This document shows, piece after piece, positions 12,329-25,578 of a DNA stretch of 64,000 nucleotides. Every line of letters begins with the position of its first letter. Within the stretch, counting starts at the first letter, position 1. The stretch covers positions 31,309,903-31,373,902 of the forward strand of contig NC_063152.1 of the NCBI RefSeq assembly GCF_020921035.1, in the 5' to 3' direction. The position numbers were made by a program, and so were the translations under genes. This stretch comes from Rhodamnia argentea. Lineage: Eukaryota > Streptophyta > Magnoliopsida > Myrtales > Myrtaceae. The notes below the pieces were generated by a model. The model did no database searches and was not told the DNA's origin. It worked only from the letters and a program-made list of their open reading frames with translations.

Positions 12329-15300
12329 TTAATAATCCATCCTTAATCGCCGCAGTTCAGCTTTGAAAGTAGAGCTGGATGCTAGTGATCTATGGGCGAG
12401 GGTCCTTATATCTTCACGTGAACAGTCCCGCGAGATGCGAACCAGTTCCCATAAAGCACCTCCACTAATCATGTCCTTTGCATTCACTTCTGAGATGATG
12501 TTAAACACAATTTACTTCAGATTTACATAGGGAGGTTACAAAAATTCTTCAAACTACGAATTGAGAGGAAGAGAAACTACCATGCTGTGCTAAGTGGCAG
12601 AGAGCAAGCTCAATATGACGCCTGATAGCAGAGGCTTCACTATTAGCACTTTGCACAATCCATGGTAGTGCACCGTCTTCTATCAGGAGAGACCTTCCAG
12701 TCTTTGTGCCTGAACCACCAAAGCGATGCAGTTCATACAATAAGAGAGGATTGCGGCACAGGGGGTTCTATAGTACCCGGAGGTTGTAAATGCTTGTAAA
12801 AATGTGCATTTTGTTGTAAATCACAAACACAGATTAGTTTATGCGAGACTGAACATTTTTACGAGGTTCCCTAACCCAGTGTAAGACCATGGACACACAC
12901 CTAGCTACTGGTACTCCCAATTACTTGATTGAGTCAAATATGACAGTCCACTCTGCCTTGATTCATGATGGAATCATTAGATTTTCTCAATGGCAAGTCA
13001 GATATCAAATGAGACCATGGGTGTAATGTATTCAATCTAAGCAATGACAAAAGTTTCAGGAAAGTCTTTTAGTTATTAAACGTATGTACCTTGAGCAGAT
13101 GCTCTTGACTCGCATTTTGCAAAATTGGCAATTCCACGAGCAACTTGTGCGAGAACGTCAGGATGCCCACAATGAACCATCCCCAGTAATGCCTTGATGC
13201 CACCTTCACCCCTTAGCATAGTTTGCAACTTGTCTGAATAACGAAAACAATAATACATGAACCTATCTTTTACGCTAAAAGAAGATTCAGCAACAAGATT
13301 ACTTTGCCGGATGATTAAAATGTATTCCCTACCTTGTCATACTATTGAGGCATTAAAAAGGGCAACATGGGCACAGCACTAAACGATGAATTAGGACAAT
13401 ATATACCCAAGAAAACAGAACCTAACAATAGAATGTTCTACAAATCTCCATTAGGCTAATGATTATTGATCAAGGAATTCTTAGAATGTTTGATATACAA
13501 TTGCTGGATCTATGACTTGAGCACGATCTATCCCCACACAAAATAGTCAGAAAATACACCCCGTCATAATTACAGCGCAAGATACCTATTTTATTGAGAT
13601 CTCAGCACCAGGAAAGAAGGGCTTTTGCAATTTTCTAGCAAGGGTTTGTGTAACCGACTCTTGCTTTTCGGACAAAATAAGTGTTTAGTTTCAAATATAT
13701 TCCCAACATGAATGTACATGCCCTGCCAACTTAACATTAACAATCAAGTTAATGGAGAACCAGCTCCGCAAATAGTGAAGAACAACAAATAACAATTCCA
13801 ATGAGACAAACGAAAGTCGGGTATTTTATTTTTACCATTTCCACAAAGGTTAGCAATAGCTCCAGCAACCATTCTAAGAGTTTGAGGATCCCCAGCATTA
13901 GTGGCTGTTGTTGACAACAAGCGGATTCCCCCTTGAGCCATTATCAGCTCTTGGTTGGTTTCTAGGTGAACAAATAAAACAAAGAATCTGCTTTAAAAAG
14001 AAGTCCAAAATAGCAGCATAAAAACATAATAATGATTGTTATTTATTGTGAACGACGTGAAAAATAAGAATTTTACCATTCATTGCCAGATTAGCAATTG
14101 CACCAGCTGCAACTCTATGTATGGTCTCATCATCTGAGCTCCTAAGCAGATTCAACAAGGACATAAGACCACCAGCTTCCACAATCTTCTGCTGATTAGC
14201 TTCTGCAAGACACAGTGAAATTTTTGCTCAAATACTTCCATATTTAATCCAACCTATGAAAATCCGTATCCACCTATTAATCTGCTTTAAGCTCCTCACG
14301 TGTATGTGGTATTTGGATAAAATCGCTATTTCGAATATAAGATGCTAAAGCATTGGCTTTCAACAATACAGAGAATTTCATTTTTGTATTGATTCACAAT
14401 AAAGAATAAGAGAAAGTACTTGGTAGTGGATTTCTAAAGTTATAGCAACAAATAGCATGGAGGAAGTGAAATTTTAATTAAATGGAATGTAAGATATTGA
14501 AGAAGATGATTTATGCTGACCATGGATTGCAATGACAAGAACTATGATTAGAGTATTACATAAAAATAACAATGTCAAATTGAACAAAGGAAAGATAAAA
14601 AAAGAAGCCGTCTTGATATTTTTTTATAAGGGTGAAGTCGAGCCATCTTCATTGACCAAAAAAAAAAAGGTCGAGCCATCTTGAGGGCCCACCAAGACTT
14701 CTTTGAACTTGGAACAGTCCGAGGAGTCTATTATTTTCCCATAGAAGGTGAAGAGAGAGTCACAAAGGTGGGGTGGGTGGGGTTTGGGTAAACTGTGAAC
14801 TCATTTAACACCTATATTTTTCAACAAAAAGACACATGGAGTGCCAATATTTGTATACCACGCTCACTTTAGTGCAAATAATTTTTTTTTTTATGACTTA
14901 AGTGCCAATATTTTTTAAAAACGGTTGTTTTAGTGCCAACTCCAGTAAACTTCGTCGGAAATCTGACATGGCTCGACGGAGCTTCCAAGTCAGCAATAAA
15001 AAAAATTGAAAATCAATAAAAAAAACCATGTAATATGTAAAAAAATAAAAATAAGCTAAAAAATAAAATAAAAAATGCAGTTGTAGCGACGAGGGCGATG
15101 ATCCCTTGCCACCGCCGCCCCACCGCCGCCGGCCGGGCGAGGCCTCGGGCAACCCCCCAACCCCCCGGGCACCCATCGTTGGCCATTGCCAGCAATGGTG
15201 GGGTGGCGGCGGCCCACCGCAACCGCAACGTTTCTTTTTATTTAATTTTATTTTTTAGGTTATTTTTCTGCGTAATTTTAATTTTTTTAAAAAATTAACT

Positions 15301-18300
15301 TATTTTTAAGTTTAAAAGTCCACGTGGCTTGATTTTTTTTATAAAAAAAATTACCACGTAATTAATAAAAATGCTACGTGTACTATTTGGCAGGAATTGG
15401 CACTTAAGTGATTGTTTTTTACCGAAATTAACAATTTAACACTTAAGTGATCGTTTTTCCTCCGATTTAGCACTTAAGTTATATATATATATATATTGTG
15501 GCACCAAAAGTGAGTACCGTACACAAATATTGGCATTCTGGGTGTCCTTTTGCCTATAGTTTTCTTTTGGGTTTGCCATTCTAAACCCATTTATAACCCA
15601 TTTACTGAACATAGCTAACCCACATAATGACTCAATCCATCAAATATGAGCTAGAAATGGGTCAATGACCCATTTTGATAGGTCTACGCAAACATAACAA
15701 TCAACTTGAAAACACAGGGTACTCATGTTGATAGGATATTGACAGATTTAAACCACCAAAATAGATATTCCACTTCTCCAAATCAAGTTTCAATTGAAAC
15801 TTTATTCAGATATGTAGTCAGTAGATGGACACTAGGAAACAGCTCGAGCAACAAAGAGAAATAAGGAACACAAAAAATCTTTAAAATAGAAAAAAAATTA
15901 GAGCTCACAAAAAAGTTTCGGGTCATATTGTAATGAAAGTGCATATCAAAACATAAAACACTCAAAACAAGTACAAAAGGGCACCTTCAGCAGCTAGATT
16001 TGCTACCACCTTGACAGCATGAATGCGGACATCAACATCATCTGCTTCTAACAAGGACAAGATCTTGTGCAACCCCACTATAAGAAAATTTGATGTTATT
16101 GAGTAGAAGGAAAAATAAGTCAGCAATCCAAAATTATCAAGAGTAAAAGTGGCATATAAAATCACCAATACTACACTACCTTGTTCAAAGAGTTTGGCTA
16201 CTGAGGCTTTCTCGCCATTTTCGGAATCACTGAGCTGAGGATTCTTCACTTGGGCCATGAGACAGTCTAAATCATTGGAATCATTCCCTGATCCAGCTCT
16301 GTCTAGTCGTCTCCTTCTCTACAAGACAAATGACATGTACTTATGCATTGGGAATTATCGTTAAGACTCAGCTTCAAGCAGCCGACCTATTTGCCTGAGT
16401 GGCAATTTGTATATTACATTCACATTTTCCCCCACATTTTAGGATACCAAACATCATCTTTTTCTGGACCAAAAGTATAAAGCTTAAACAAGTGCATCAA
16501 AGTCTTGAGATATCAGCCATCTATAGAACACAACAAACTTTTCACAAGCCATCGAAGCCAAAAGGCATTAATACAGCCATCTCATGCAACAACTAAATAA
16601 ATGAGGTGTTCCATAGGTCAACTTCGGCAGTGTGATTAGCATACCTCATCAGCATCCAAACTTAGCTGCAATAGCTGACTTTGCAATAATGAAATTTCTC
16701 CTTCAAGCTTGTCTTTCTGCCTTGACTCATCTTCGAGCAACTTGCGAAGCTTTAAAATTTCAGAAGTTGCTGAAGCCTAGTAGATGGACATTAACACTCC
16801 ATCCAGTCACTCTTAAGATACAACAGCCCAACTATAGAATGAAGGAAGAAGAGAGTTCGAAAAAAATGTTAAACAATCATAAAGAGACCTCCATTAACTT
16901 TGATTGATATAATTGCCTCTTATGGTTACTAAGCTCCTCTTCCGCAGCCTTTTTGAGAAGAGTTTCCTTCTCAAGCAGTTTCTTCAGATCAGCAACTTCC
17001 TTGAGAGCTGAGATTGAGGAAACCTATGTGCAAGACATCTTAAGTTTGACTTCATATTTACCATTCATTATTTTGGGGAAAACTAAGAGCAGCAAAAAAG
17101 TATGTATCGGACATGTTGCAACAGATTAGGGAGGCAATGTCTCGAATTTAATAGGCAGCATATGAGCACTAAAATGGGTCTCTAGCTATGACTATTCTCA
17201 TGCAAAGCTATATCCAGGCCTTAGGTCTTGCATTTCTGATGCTTTCACTTAGGTGTGGAGAACATAATTGACATCATACAATTGCATTTGTACATCACAT
17301 CTATGATAAATAGCAACAAACTTGCAGTGAAATTTTTGGCGATATCTAAGCTTGTCTATTTATTCTTCAAGGCATTATAAAGGTACGTGAAAATGTACAT
17401 AGCAACCCAACAGAGTTAAAATGGATAAAGCTGCCAGGATATCTGCCTTTTTTCCGAATGGTAGGATTGAGGATATTTGTAACCGATTCAATCCTCATCA
17501 CTCCGTAAACCAGAAAAACAAAAACAAGCCTGACATTCATGTTAGGACTATGTTTTACAAAAATTCACTTCTACCTCAGAACAATGTAGAATTGTATGTT
17601 GATCTACTTCTCATTTTCCATTTCAGAATATTTTCATGAAAACACGCCCAAATCTGAAACGCAAAAGTTGATTTTTCAGTTGTTGTTTCTTTTGTTTTTT
17701 CCATTATCTGAGGAAATAAGCAGAAAAATGTCAACCATGGGCCCTGATTATCTATATAAACAGCAGGAAGTTTTTCATTAATTTAAAATCAACACTAAGA
17801 TTTGATTGAAGTCATTCACGCACATATTTCTACTTAAGCACACTGAAAAAACCATTTCGTGCTTTCATTCTTAATTGTTTCCAAGTAGGTCCCCAAGAAT
17901 ACTTGTAGACAAGTAAGATATCTCCAGCTTCCAGAGGCACTTTGAGAATATGATACTTCAACTGCTTCCTACATCTTCAAAAATCCATGCATGGTCTGGA
18001 CTCCAATTGGCCGCATGATTCACATTAATTCCGCAATGATTAATATCTCCCATCGCCTTTTCTAGCTTTTAGAGCCTTCACTTGATATTGAGACCTTTTG
18101 ATTTTGTGTTATGAAATTTAAAGCTGAGTATCGGTATTGGTATCGCCCACTTAGGGGAAGACAAACAAACAGCTGGTTATTCCAGATGGGCTTCCTAGTG
18201 GAAGTATAATTGATAATGCATCTGTCAAGATTCTTCCTTTTTTAATTCATTTTTCAAGACTATCTATAAGGATAATTCACCGGGATTGATCCCTTCCTTT

Positions 18301-21300
18301 AGGGGAAGACACCATACAGCTGGATATTCCAGATGAGCTTCCTATTGGAAGTATAATTCACGGTGCATCTCTCAAGATACTTAATTTTCTAATTCATGTT
18401 TTGAAAACTGTCAAAGCATTTTACAAGGCAAGATCACAAGATTGATCGCTTCCTTTACGTTATTTGCCAGCACGGATAAAACGGCTTACAAAATGCAAAT
18501 TTGAGTTTGGTTATATAATTATTATTGAAGTATTATCACACATCGCTTGACAACGGATCCTAAATGCTCTTTATATTCATATGATTTCCCGCCATATATC
18601 ACCTGAAGCTTTTGAGTATGACTTTCTAACATGGTATTAGAGTCGGTGTTTTCCTTTTCGCGAATGTATGTAGTCAAAATTCCACATTGTTAGAAAGTCA
18701 TTTGGTTGGACTTTTTAACATAGTATCGGAGCAAGGTTATCCCTTTTTGCGAATGTGCGTGGTCAAAATTCCACGTGAATGTGTGTAGTCAAAATTCCAC
18801 GCGCCGCGCCGCTCGTAATCCGGCTTGCACGTGAAATTTTATGATATCAGAGCCAATGCTAACCCTTTCACGAATGTGCGTGATAAATTTCCACGTGAAT
18901 GTACGTAATCAAAATTCCACGTGCCGCTTATAATCCGACTTACAAGTGAGAGGGGGTGTTGAAATATGTCCCACATCGCTTGACAGCGGGTCTTAAATGC
19001 TTTTTAAATTCACGTAGTCTTCCTCCATCTATGAGATTAAGCTTAACTTTCTAACATGGTATCAGAGCCAGTGCTAACTTTATGCCAATGAGATTAAGTT
19101 TAACTTTCTAACATGGTATCGAGCCGGTGCTAACCTTGTGCGAATAATAAGTCGAGGAAGATTACATGAATATAAAGAGTATTTAGGACCCACCGTCAAG
19201 CGATATGGGACACACTTCAACACAAGTGAATGTGCGTGGTCAAAATTCCAAGTGCCGCTCGCAATCCAGTTTGCACATGAGGAGGAGTGTTGAAGTATTA
19301 TTCCACATCGCTTGACAATGAGTCCTAAATACTCTTATATTCATATGATCTCCCTTCACCTATCAATTTAAGCTTTTGAGTTGGGCATTCTAACAATTAT
19401 TCTCATTGTAAAGACACAAGGAGCGAACAAGAGCATGGAGACTAAAAATCCCTGTTAGGCTTTCCTCCTTGAATTAAGGATTCACTTTAGTTGGCGGCAA
19501 GAATAATTTAAGAAAAGGAGCAGTAGCTTCGGAGGATTATTTTTCATGACGACTACATGCTAAGAATGGGGAGGATGATGAGCTTACCTCTCCATTAGAG
19601 TAGTAATCATTCTGTGCAACAGTAGCACTATCACTATCATGCTTTCGTTGATCTCCCACCAACTGCTCCTCAATCTTCTTTATTGATTCCATGTACTCTT
19701 TCTGATATTTCATTCTTTCCCTCTATAAATTGATTAACAGTTAGTTCAGCTAAGTTATTGAAACAAGAATAACAAGTAGTTATATATTTCGAACTGTATC
19801 TTTAAGAGTGCATACCTCTAGGGCATCTGCATACTGTCTCTCGGACTCAGCTATTTGCATCTCCGATTCTGCATGTATCCTTTCAATTTCATCATCGAAT
19901 GCTTTCTGCTGCCTTTCATGTTCAGCAATGAGCTTGTCTAATTGTAGCTCTAGCTTTCTAGACAAACTTTTGTAATCAAACTCTTCCTTTAGCTTCAACA
20001 TGTTCTCCACCTTCATAGCCTAAAAGGGAACAAAACTTTAGCGTCATTAACATGATCGAAGATCATTAAGAGATTTGCCTCACATTAGTAAGCTTTAACT
20101 AAAGCAATCAACAAATTGTGCTGCTGCATATCTCATCGAAGATTCAAGCATATAAGTCAGAACCAGAAAAACAACAGAGGCACTGTTACATCTATAGCAA
20201 ACCGTGATATGTGAAAGTGATGACTGCTCAACATACTCTTTGTCCAAACATTATGGTGCTCATTGTCTCCCCTCGATGACGTGGGGATGGGCCGATAGTA
20301 ATCACCAAAGAAGTCCTTGCAGTACCTACAAAATTCCAAAATTTCAGGCGACAAATATAGTGGCGTCATTCTGTTCCACCTACAAGCTAATTCATGAAGC
20401 ATTCCCTAAATGAAAGGAAGAACTTATAATGTGTATGCCTCTTGGTTAAGTAGAACTGGGCCGGGTATATGAGAAAGAGGAAAGTGGTGCGAAATGAAAT
20501 ATGAGACGCAGCAACACAAATTAACTAATTTTAAGGTTTAAGACGGAAGTGTTCTAATTTCTTTTCTTTTGTTTTTTTATCAATAACAGGGATGTCTGCT
20601 CATTTTATTAGGTACAGAGAAGGTAAAAGAGAAAGAACAGTAGGAGCCTGAACAGACAGATAGATTAGTACTGTCACGGTAAAGGCCATCATTACTGCAT
20701 ATATAAGTAAAGGGGTGCTACAAGGAACACTGGACTGGGAGTCCCTTATAATGTGCTCAATGCAAAAATTATACAGTTGAGAATGAAAAGGAGATTCAAC
20801 AAAAACGTAAATGCGATCTGTACTATACCTCCAAAAGAATCTCGGAGCAATCTTGTGAGCTTTGAATCACGAACTGGAATGTGTGCACTATTTTCTGCCA
20901 GAGCATTAATGCATTTCCCTAGTGCACTCAAGGAGAGATTGATCGATTTGGCTTCCTCAAGTGTATGACCTTCACTTCCTGCCACATGCAAAATTGATAA
21001 ATTTACATCGATAGGCAATAAAGGATTTAACTTCATAAGCAGCATCCAAACTATAACTAAGAACCTATGGGCCTGTTCTAGAAAATCCACTAATATGAAA
21101 TGAAGAATTGAGAATTCACAGTTAAGAATCATTTTCCACAGTGATGTTGTGATCTATCACATCTTCACGACACTGAGATAACTTTATATCATGAACATTA
21201 GTAATTCAATTTAGTTAGCCCATTTTTGTTCCAAATACTGACTAAAATATTTTATGTTGAGACAAAGAGATCTATGAAATTCTTTAAACCATCAGATGAC

Positions 21301-24300
21301 ATTGATCTGACTGATTAAATGTCTAGTGGAATAATCTGTTCTACTAGAAGAAAATAAACAAATAAATAAATGTAAACATACTACACCTAGCAAATAATGT
21401 AACACAAATGAAGGTGGAATTCAATTATAATTTTAGCCTCACAGTCCCCTACATTAAGCAACAGTCCACTGTGCTGAAACAGGAACAGCATAACTATTTA
21501 TCAAGATCATGGCAAGTATGGGTATTCTTCATTATGATGTGCCTAGATGGCGGCATGAAAGGGTATAGGAGGGTTGGCTTTCTGCGAGAAAGCTTCGAAA
21601 TTTGATCCTCAAAGAACATTCCGTTCCTACCACTATCAAGGCTGTCAGAATTCAAATTATTATTTGGATTGGTATGAATTTGTGACAAATGCAATTTTTT
21701 CTATCAGTATAGCTTTTTCCGGAATATTTATATCGTCTTTTTTATATAAGCCTATTTATTCATCTTTACAAAATTGAACTTACTAAATTTTTTTTTTAAA
21801 AGATGTCCTAATAGAATTTTAGGGGACAAAATAATAAATGTGACGCAGTTGACAGACTAAAGCTCCTTATCCAAATGAGCGAAAGAACCACGCTTCGAAA
21901 TTTGATCCTCAAAGAACATTCTGCTCCTACCACTATCAATCCTCCAAATGTTGACAGACTAAAACTCCTTATCCAAATGAGCAAAAGAACCATGCTTGCC
22001 AATTGAATTTTGAGATGGCTGAATAGGAAGCAGAGGCATCTACACAGATACTGTGCCACAAAAGGCAGAAGGGGCAAACAGATAGCTATCGCAGCATAAG
22101 AAGAAGATGAACAAAAAATTACTGTTGATAGAGATGCTTCTTCAACAAACTACTATGGGTGAGCATAGGAACATGTGCATGCTAATATTGACGTGTGAGT
22201 GCATGTCATACAAATCAGTAAGTGCTAAATTAAAGGCAATAGCCACTCATATATACCTGACTTGTCAATACGCTCTGAGCCAGCAAGATCTACCACAACT
22301 AGCTTCCCCTTCCGAACAACAGGAGCTTTAAAAGTTCTAGCCAAATGGGAGTTGCTACCATTTTCCATTGATTGAACGGGATCCTTTTCCTTCACATATC
22401 TTTTTACATTTACCTGAAGCATATGACAATTCCTGTCACGTATTGTAGCTCATAGGCATACCACTGAGAGCTCAAGTACCAGCAGCAATCTTAAAGAAAA
22501 TATTCACCATTAGAATGGCATGACTGCGCGATGATTCAGTATTCAATTTGGTGTTAGCAGCAAAGCGATGGGCTTCCCCTAATTGTAATAGCTCCAGAAA
22601 ACTTTGTTGGTCTCTTACTTCAACTAAGCTAGCTCCTGGTAGTGAAACATCTCCAGTTTTGGGATCTTCTACTATAGAGATGTTATCATTAGAAGGATCG
22701 AGGAGGTCTTGTATAGTCTCCATATAGAGCTGACCAAAATTGTGAAGAAAGGAAAAGGTTATATTAACAGTTGAAAATTTCAGTAATATTCCTGTGAATT
22801 TCCAAAACTCATAAATAGAAGAAAACTTTATAAATAGGCTCATATTAGTGATAAAATAAGGCACAGAGATAATGGGGGCATAAAATCAAGATGTTATTCA
22901 AAGGCCTACAACCTGCAGATAGGAGACAGACACGGAATCAGTCTCCAAAGAGATATCTCCCAGTATATCTTCCATAGCACGAACCATGATCCCACGAGCA
23001 GCTGTGTCCTCCTCTCCAAGTTTCCCAAGAGTATAGGTTTTACCAGTTCCAGTCTGCCCATACGCCATAACTGTTCCATTATAGCCTTCGAGAACACTCT
23101 GCATGAACAGTCACAGATGGTCATGTCATTTAAGGGCATGGATCATAGAGAACATAAACATTAATCCATTTAATCCATTTAGAGTTATGCAGAACAGCAA
23201 ACTCATATCTTTCGTATATTTGCAGAATAAGAGGTTATGAGTCAAAATGTAAAATAATATATCAATGGAAATAGCATTTTCCCTAAAACTCTTCCATTTG
23301 AGGTCTACAACAGAGAGCTCAGCAAAAAACAAAATTATCAGAACTTCTTCAACTTTCTTCACTCAATAATAGTTCAATCAGTGGTAGCTAACAACAGTAC
23401 TTCACTTTTTGTCAAGCTTCAAGGTTTAGCTGTGTGAACATACCTTTCCTCAAACTGTAAAAGCAATGTGAAATGACAGCAGAAAAATCAACTGAGGAAT
23501 TTTAAAAATTTTAAACATTCAAAGTGGAATGAAGTGCCAAAAAAGTACGTGTATCCAAACTCAGGTTTTCGTACAACAGGAAGCAAAATTATCTCAGCTG
23601 GGACAGGACCTAGACCTTAAATGATGGAGTAAACAGGAACATTACTCTTGGGGGGCAAGAGATAATCCCAGATTTCTCCCAATGATGATATTAAAACAAC
23701 AGAAAGGGAAGCATATTAAATGCCAAAATAAGTCAAAAGTTTCTCCACTTGCTTATATTTACCAAAAGCACGCTCATATGAAGGCGAAACGAAGACAGCA
23801 ATCAAAATCTTTCATATGTACACACCTCCACAACAGGCTTTGCCACAACCTCATACACGCGTTTTTGTGACGCGAACTCGGTGAAAATTTCATCAAACGC
23901 ATAGGTGTCTGTATCCCAGTTATTCTTCCGCAGTTTCAACCTTTTCAGCTGATCATAATAAGACATGGGACGTCAATCAGTGCATCATGATAAAGAATAA
24001 GCCACCTGGATATTATCTTAATGTTTTAGAAGCTATACATAAATTGTAGCGTCAGATACCTCAGGCTGTAATTCCACACAATCAGCAAAATCTGCATCAG
24101 CAGCCAATTCCTCAGCATTACAAGGTCGCAACCTCACAGCTACCCGAACTCTTCCGGGAACTGAAAACAAGTAAAACCTCATGTCTCATGATATGTATGT
24201 GTCACTTATTTGGTACTTGAAAGCCGATCATAAAGACAACCGTGAATGCCCATTCATGATCTATCTGTCGTGTTTGCCATACTAGGTTCTGACTCACCCA

Positions 24301-25456
24301 AGACTCAAAATAAAACACAAACTTCAAATTAGTCTCAATAAAGTTGGAACATACGTCTCAGAGTTATAATTTCTTCGCCGATAACCTACCAAGAATCACA
24401 AGAATAGATTGTTATAATGCAAAGAAGAGGGGCATTCTCAAACAATCAATCTCAAGGGTACGAGTATGAGAAATAATCAGTAACAATGGGCTGCAATTCC
24501 TCTATACGCTGCTAAGTATGCTGGGGAATGTCACTTAACCCCAAATTCCACAGCAACTTTAATTCATTCACTCCATGCCCGTAATTTCACGTGGTAAGTT
24601 GTTCTCAACAGCCTCAATTCCAGCATGCAATATTTAAGACTTCCACATGAGATATGACTCCCGCTGCAGTCTCCACTTTACTAGGCAATTCACTTCAATA
24701 CTACATAGCAAAAACGGAACATACATTATCCTTGCTAGCGCATCAATGGCCATTCTTCTCCATGCAGCCAATAAAACCAATCAAAGTCGTAGGCAAGCGA
24801 CCATAAGCGACAGAGGATCAGCTAAACAGACGATTGACCTAATGTAACAACATTAGACAGAGCAAACCAAAAAACGGAACATCTGCCAACGAAAATTAAG
24901 CACCTCAATTCATGGCAAAACCAAAGCTTTTCCTAGACTACGTCATGTCAGACAGGCAAGAATTCGACTCCTCCATTTATTTCATACAAAAGCCGAACCT
25001 AAACAGAAAATGACAAAGCTCAAAATCCCATCTGGGCATATTCTCTTCCAGCACAGCCAGTGAGGCCAATCAAACTCCAAGGCAAGCAATCGCAGACAAC
25101 AGCATATCGACTAAAACAGGGGACAAAAAAAAAGCCCAAGCTAACAGCATCATCAGACACCACACCAGAAAATGGCAATCTAAAAAAAAAAAAAAAGAAC
25201 AACTTTCGAAAAAAGCACGCCAAAACTGACCTCCGCCGCCGTCCCTGGCAACTCCATTCGCGCCTCCCAAGGCCGCAGGGCTACTCTTCCGAGGTTGCAG
25301 ACTCCTCGACTTAAAAGACGAGGAGGAGGAGGAGGAGGAGGAGGGGGAGGATTTGAAACTCTGATTGGCAGCTAGACTCTTGTTGTCCGCCTTGAGAGAG
25401 CTCCGGTGAGCGGCATTCCTGTAGGTATTGCTCCCGAAGCCAGCGGCGGCAGCCAT
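12329..25456 (-). CDS. KIN-UA: Armadillo-repeat kinesin, KIN-UA/ARK type
   Basis: Nineteen GT-AG exons close into 925 aa. In reading order they are 25231-25456, 24060-24160, 23826-23948, 22913-23098, 22508-22729, 22257-22413, 20829-20978, 20237-20325, 19816-20019, 19588-19722, 16889-17023, 16645-16776, 16180-16318, 15985-16077, 14077-14202, 13836-13961, 13090-13233, 12581-12709 and 12329-12489. A Ser-rich N-terminus precedes the motor: P-loop GQTGTGKT (164-171), switch I NTESSRSH (275-282), switch II DLAGSE (328-333), motor end FGQR near 418. A coiled-coil stalk (about 419-620) and armadillo repeats (about 667-900) follow. Plant ARK kinesins act on microtubule dynamics in root hairs and dividing cells. 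The N-terminal RNAAHRSSL and [10 protein letters not shown] match KIN-UA (ARK3) best, but KIN-UB is possible. The 2.6-kb, 1.8-kb and 1.3-kb introns carry mobile DNA. Confidence 0.94.
14811..15563. mobile_element. TIR element in a kinesin intron
   Basis: The ends are inverted repeats of about 100 bp: the left begins near 14825 ('caaaaagacacatggagtgcc'-like) and the right ends near 15552 with the complement ('ggcattctgggtgtcc'). Both arms carry 'cacttaagtg'-type modules and 'gccaatatttgtgtac'. The centre (15090-15225) is GC-rich and has no coding potential. Direct repeats 'cctatatttttc'/'cctatagttttc' flank it (14811 and 15553). This suggests a target duplication of roughly 9-11 bp, as made by Mutator-like transposases. 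It lies in the intron between kinesin exons 14 and 15. Confidence 0.7.
18153..18450. repeat. Imperfect 148-bp tandem duplication in a kinesin intron
   Basis: Two adjacent units start with 'aggggaagac' at 18153 and 18301. They share 'cagctgg', 'attccagatg', 'gcttccta.tggaagtataatt', 'gcatctctcaagat' and 'attgatc.cttccttta', with scattered substitutions. It sits immediately left of the miniature LTR array in the same intron. No function is evident. Confidence 0.75.
18523..19395 (+). mobile_element. Miniature LTR retroelement array (TRIM-like) with three direct LTRs and one inverted LTR fragment
   Basis: Three LTR-like units of 100-109 bp start TGTTGAAG/A or TATTGAAG and end CTAACA: 18523-18631, 18957-19056 and 19288-19395. 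The unit at 18957 is followed directly by TGGTATCAGAGCC, the classic primer-binding site complementary to initiator methionine tRNA. Purine tracts (gagggggtg, gaggaggag) precede the second and third LTRs. A 72-bp reverse-complement LTR piece lies at 19151-19222. A perfect 5-bp target duplication ATTAT flanks the whole (18518-18522 and 19396-19400). There is no coding capacity. The element sits in the 2.6-kb intron between kinesin exons 10 and 11. Absence of gag/pol and the size fit a TRIM-class element; I see no 5S-like LTR as in Cassandra. Confidence 0.85.
21592..22000. repeat. Duplicated host segments around a plastid DNA insertion
   Basis: The 48 bases from 21592 ('gcttcgaaatttgatcctc...ctatcaa') recur exactly 300 bases later at 21892 with two substitutions. 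A second block 'gacagactaaa.ctccttatccaaatgagc' occurs at 21850 and 21952. Together these are partial copies of a unit of about 100 bp, one of which is interrupted by the chloroplast-like fragment. All of it is intronic in the kinesin gene. Confidence 0.75.
21640..21790 (+). pseudogene. ndhF: Nuclear plastid DNA fragment: part of ndhF
   Basis: Read on the plus strand, this piece encodes [16 protein letters not shown], then [18 protein letters not shown]. This matches the conserved region near the C-terminus of chloroplast NdhF (NAD(P)H dehydrogenase-like complex subunit 5). After QN the frame is lost at 'aaaattgaactt', where the plastid gene normally has one more T, so a single-base deletion has occurred. 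The copy is about 150 bp, antisense to the kinesin gene and within the intron between its exons 6 and 7. It cannot be functional. The exact ends are inferred from where similarity stops. Confidence 0.85.
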
Positions 25457-25578
25457 AGCTTAGAAGCAAAGAAACCGTACCAGACGAAACACGCCTCTCT
25501 AGCTTGCTTCTTGACGACGAAGATAAACAGAAATGCAGCTGAATTTCGCTTCTTTCTAGCTTTTTCACCGAGAAAACG

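Noticed and set aside
18523..19395. Cassandra-type element
   Set aside because: Cassandra LTRs contain 5S rRNA promoter-like sequence. These LTRs are about 105 bp and have none.
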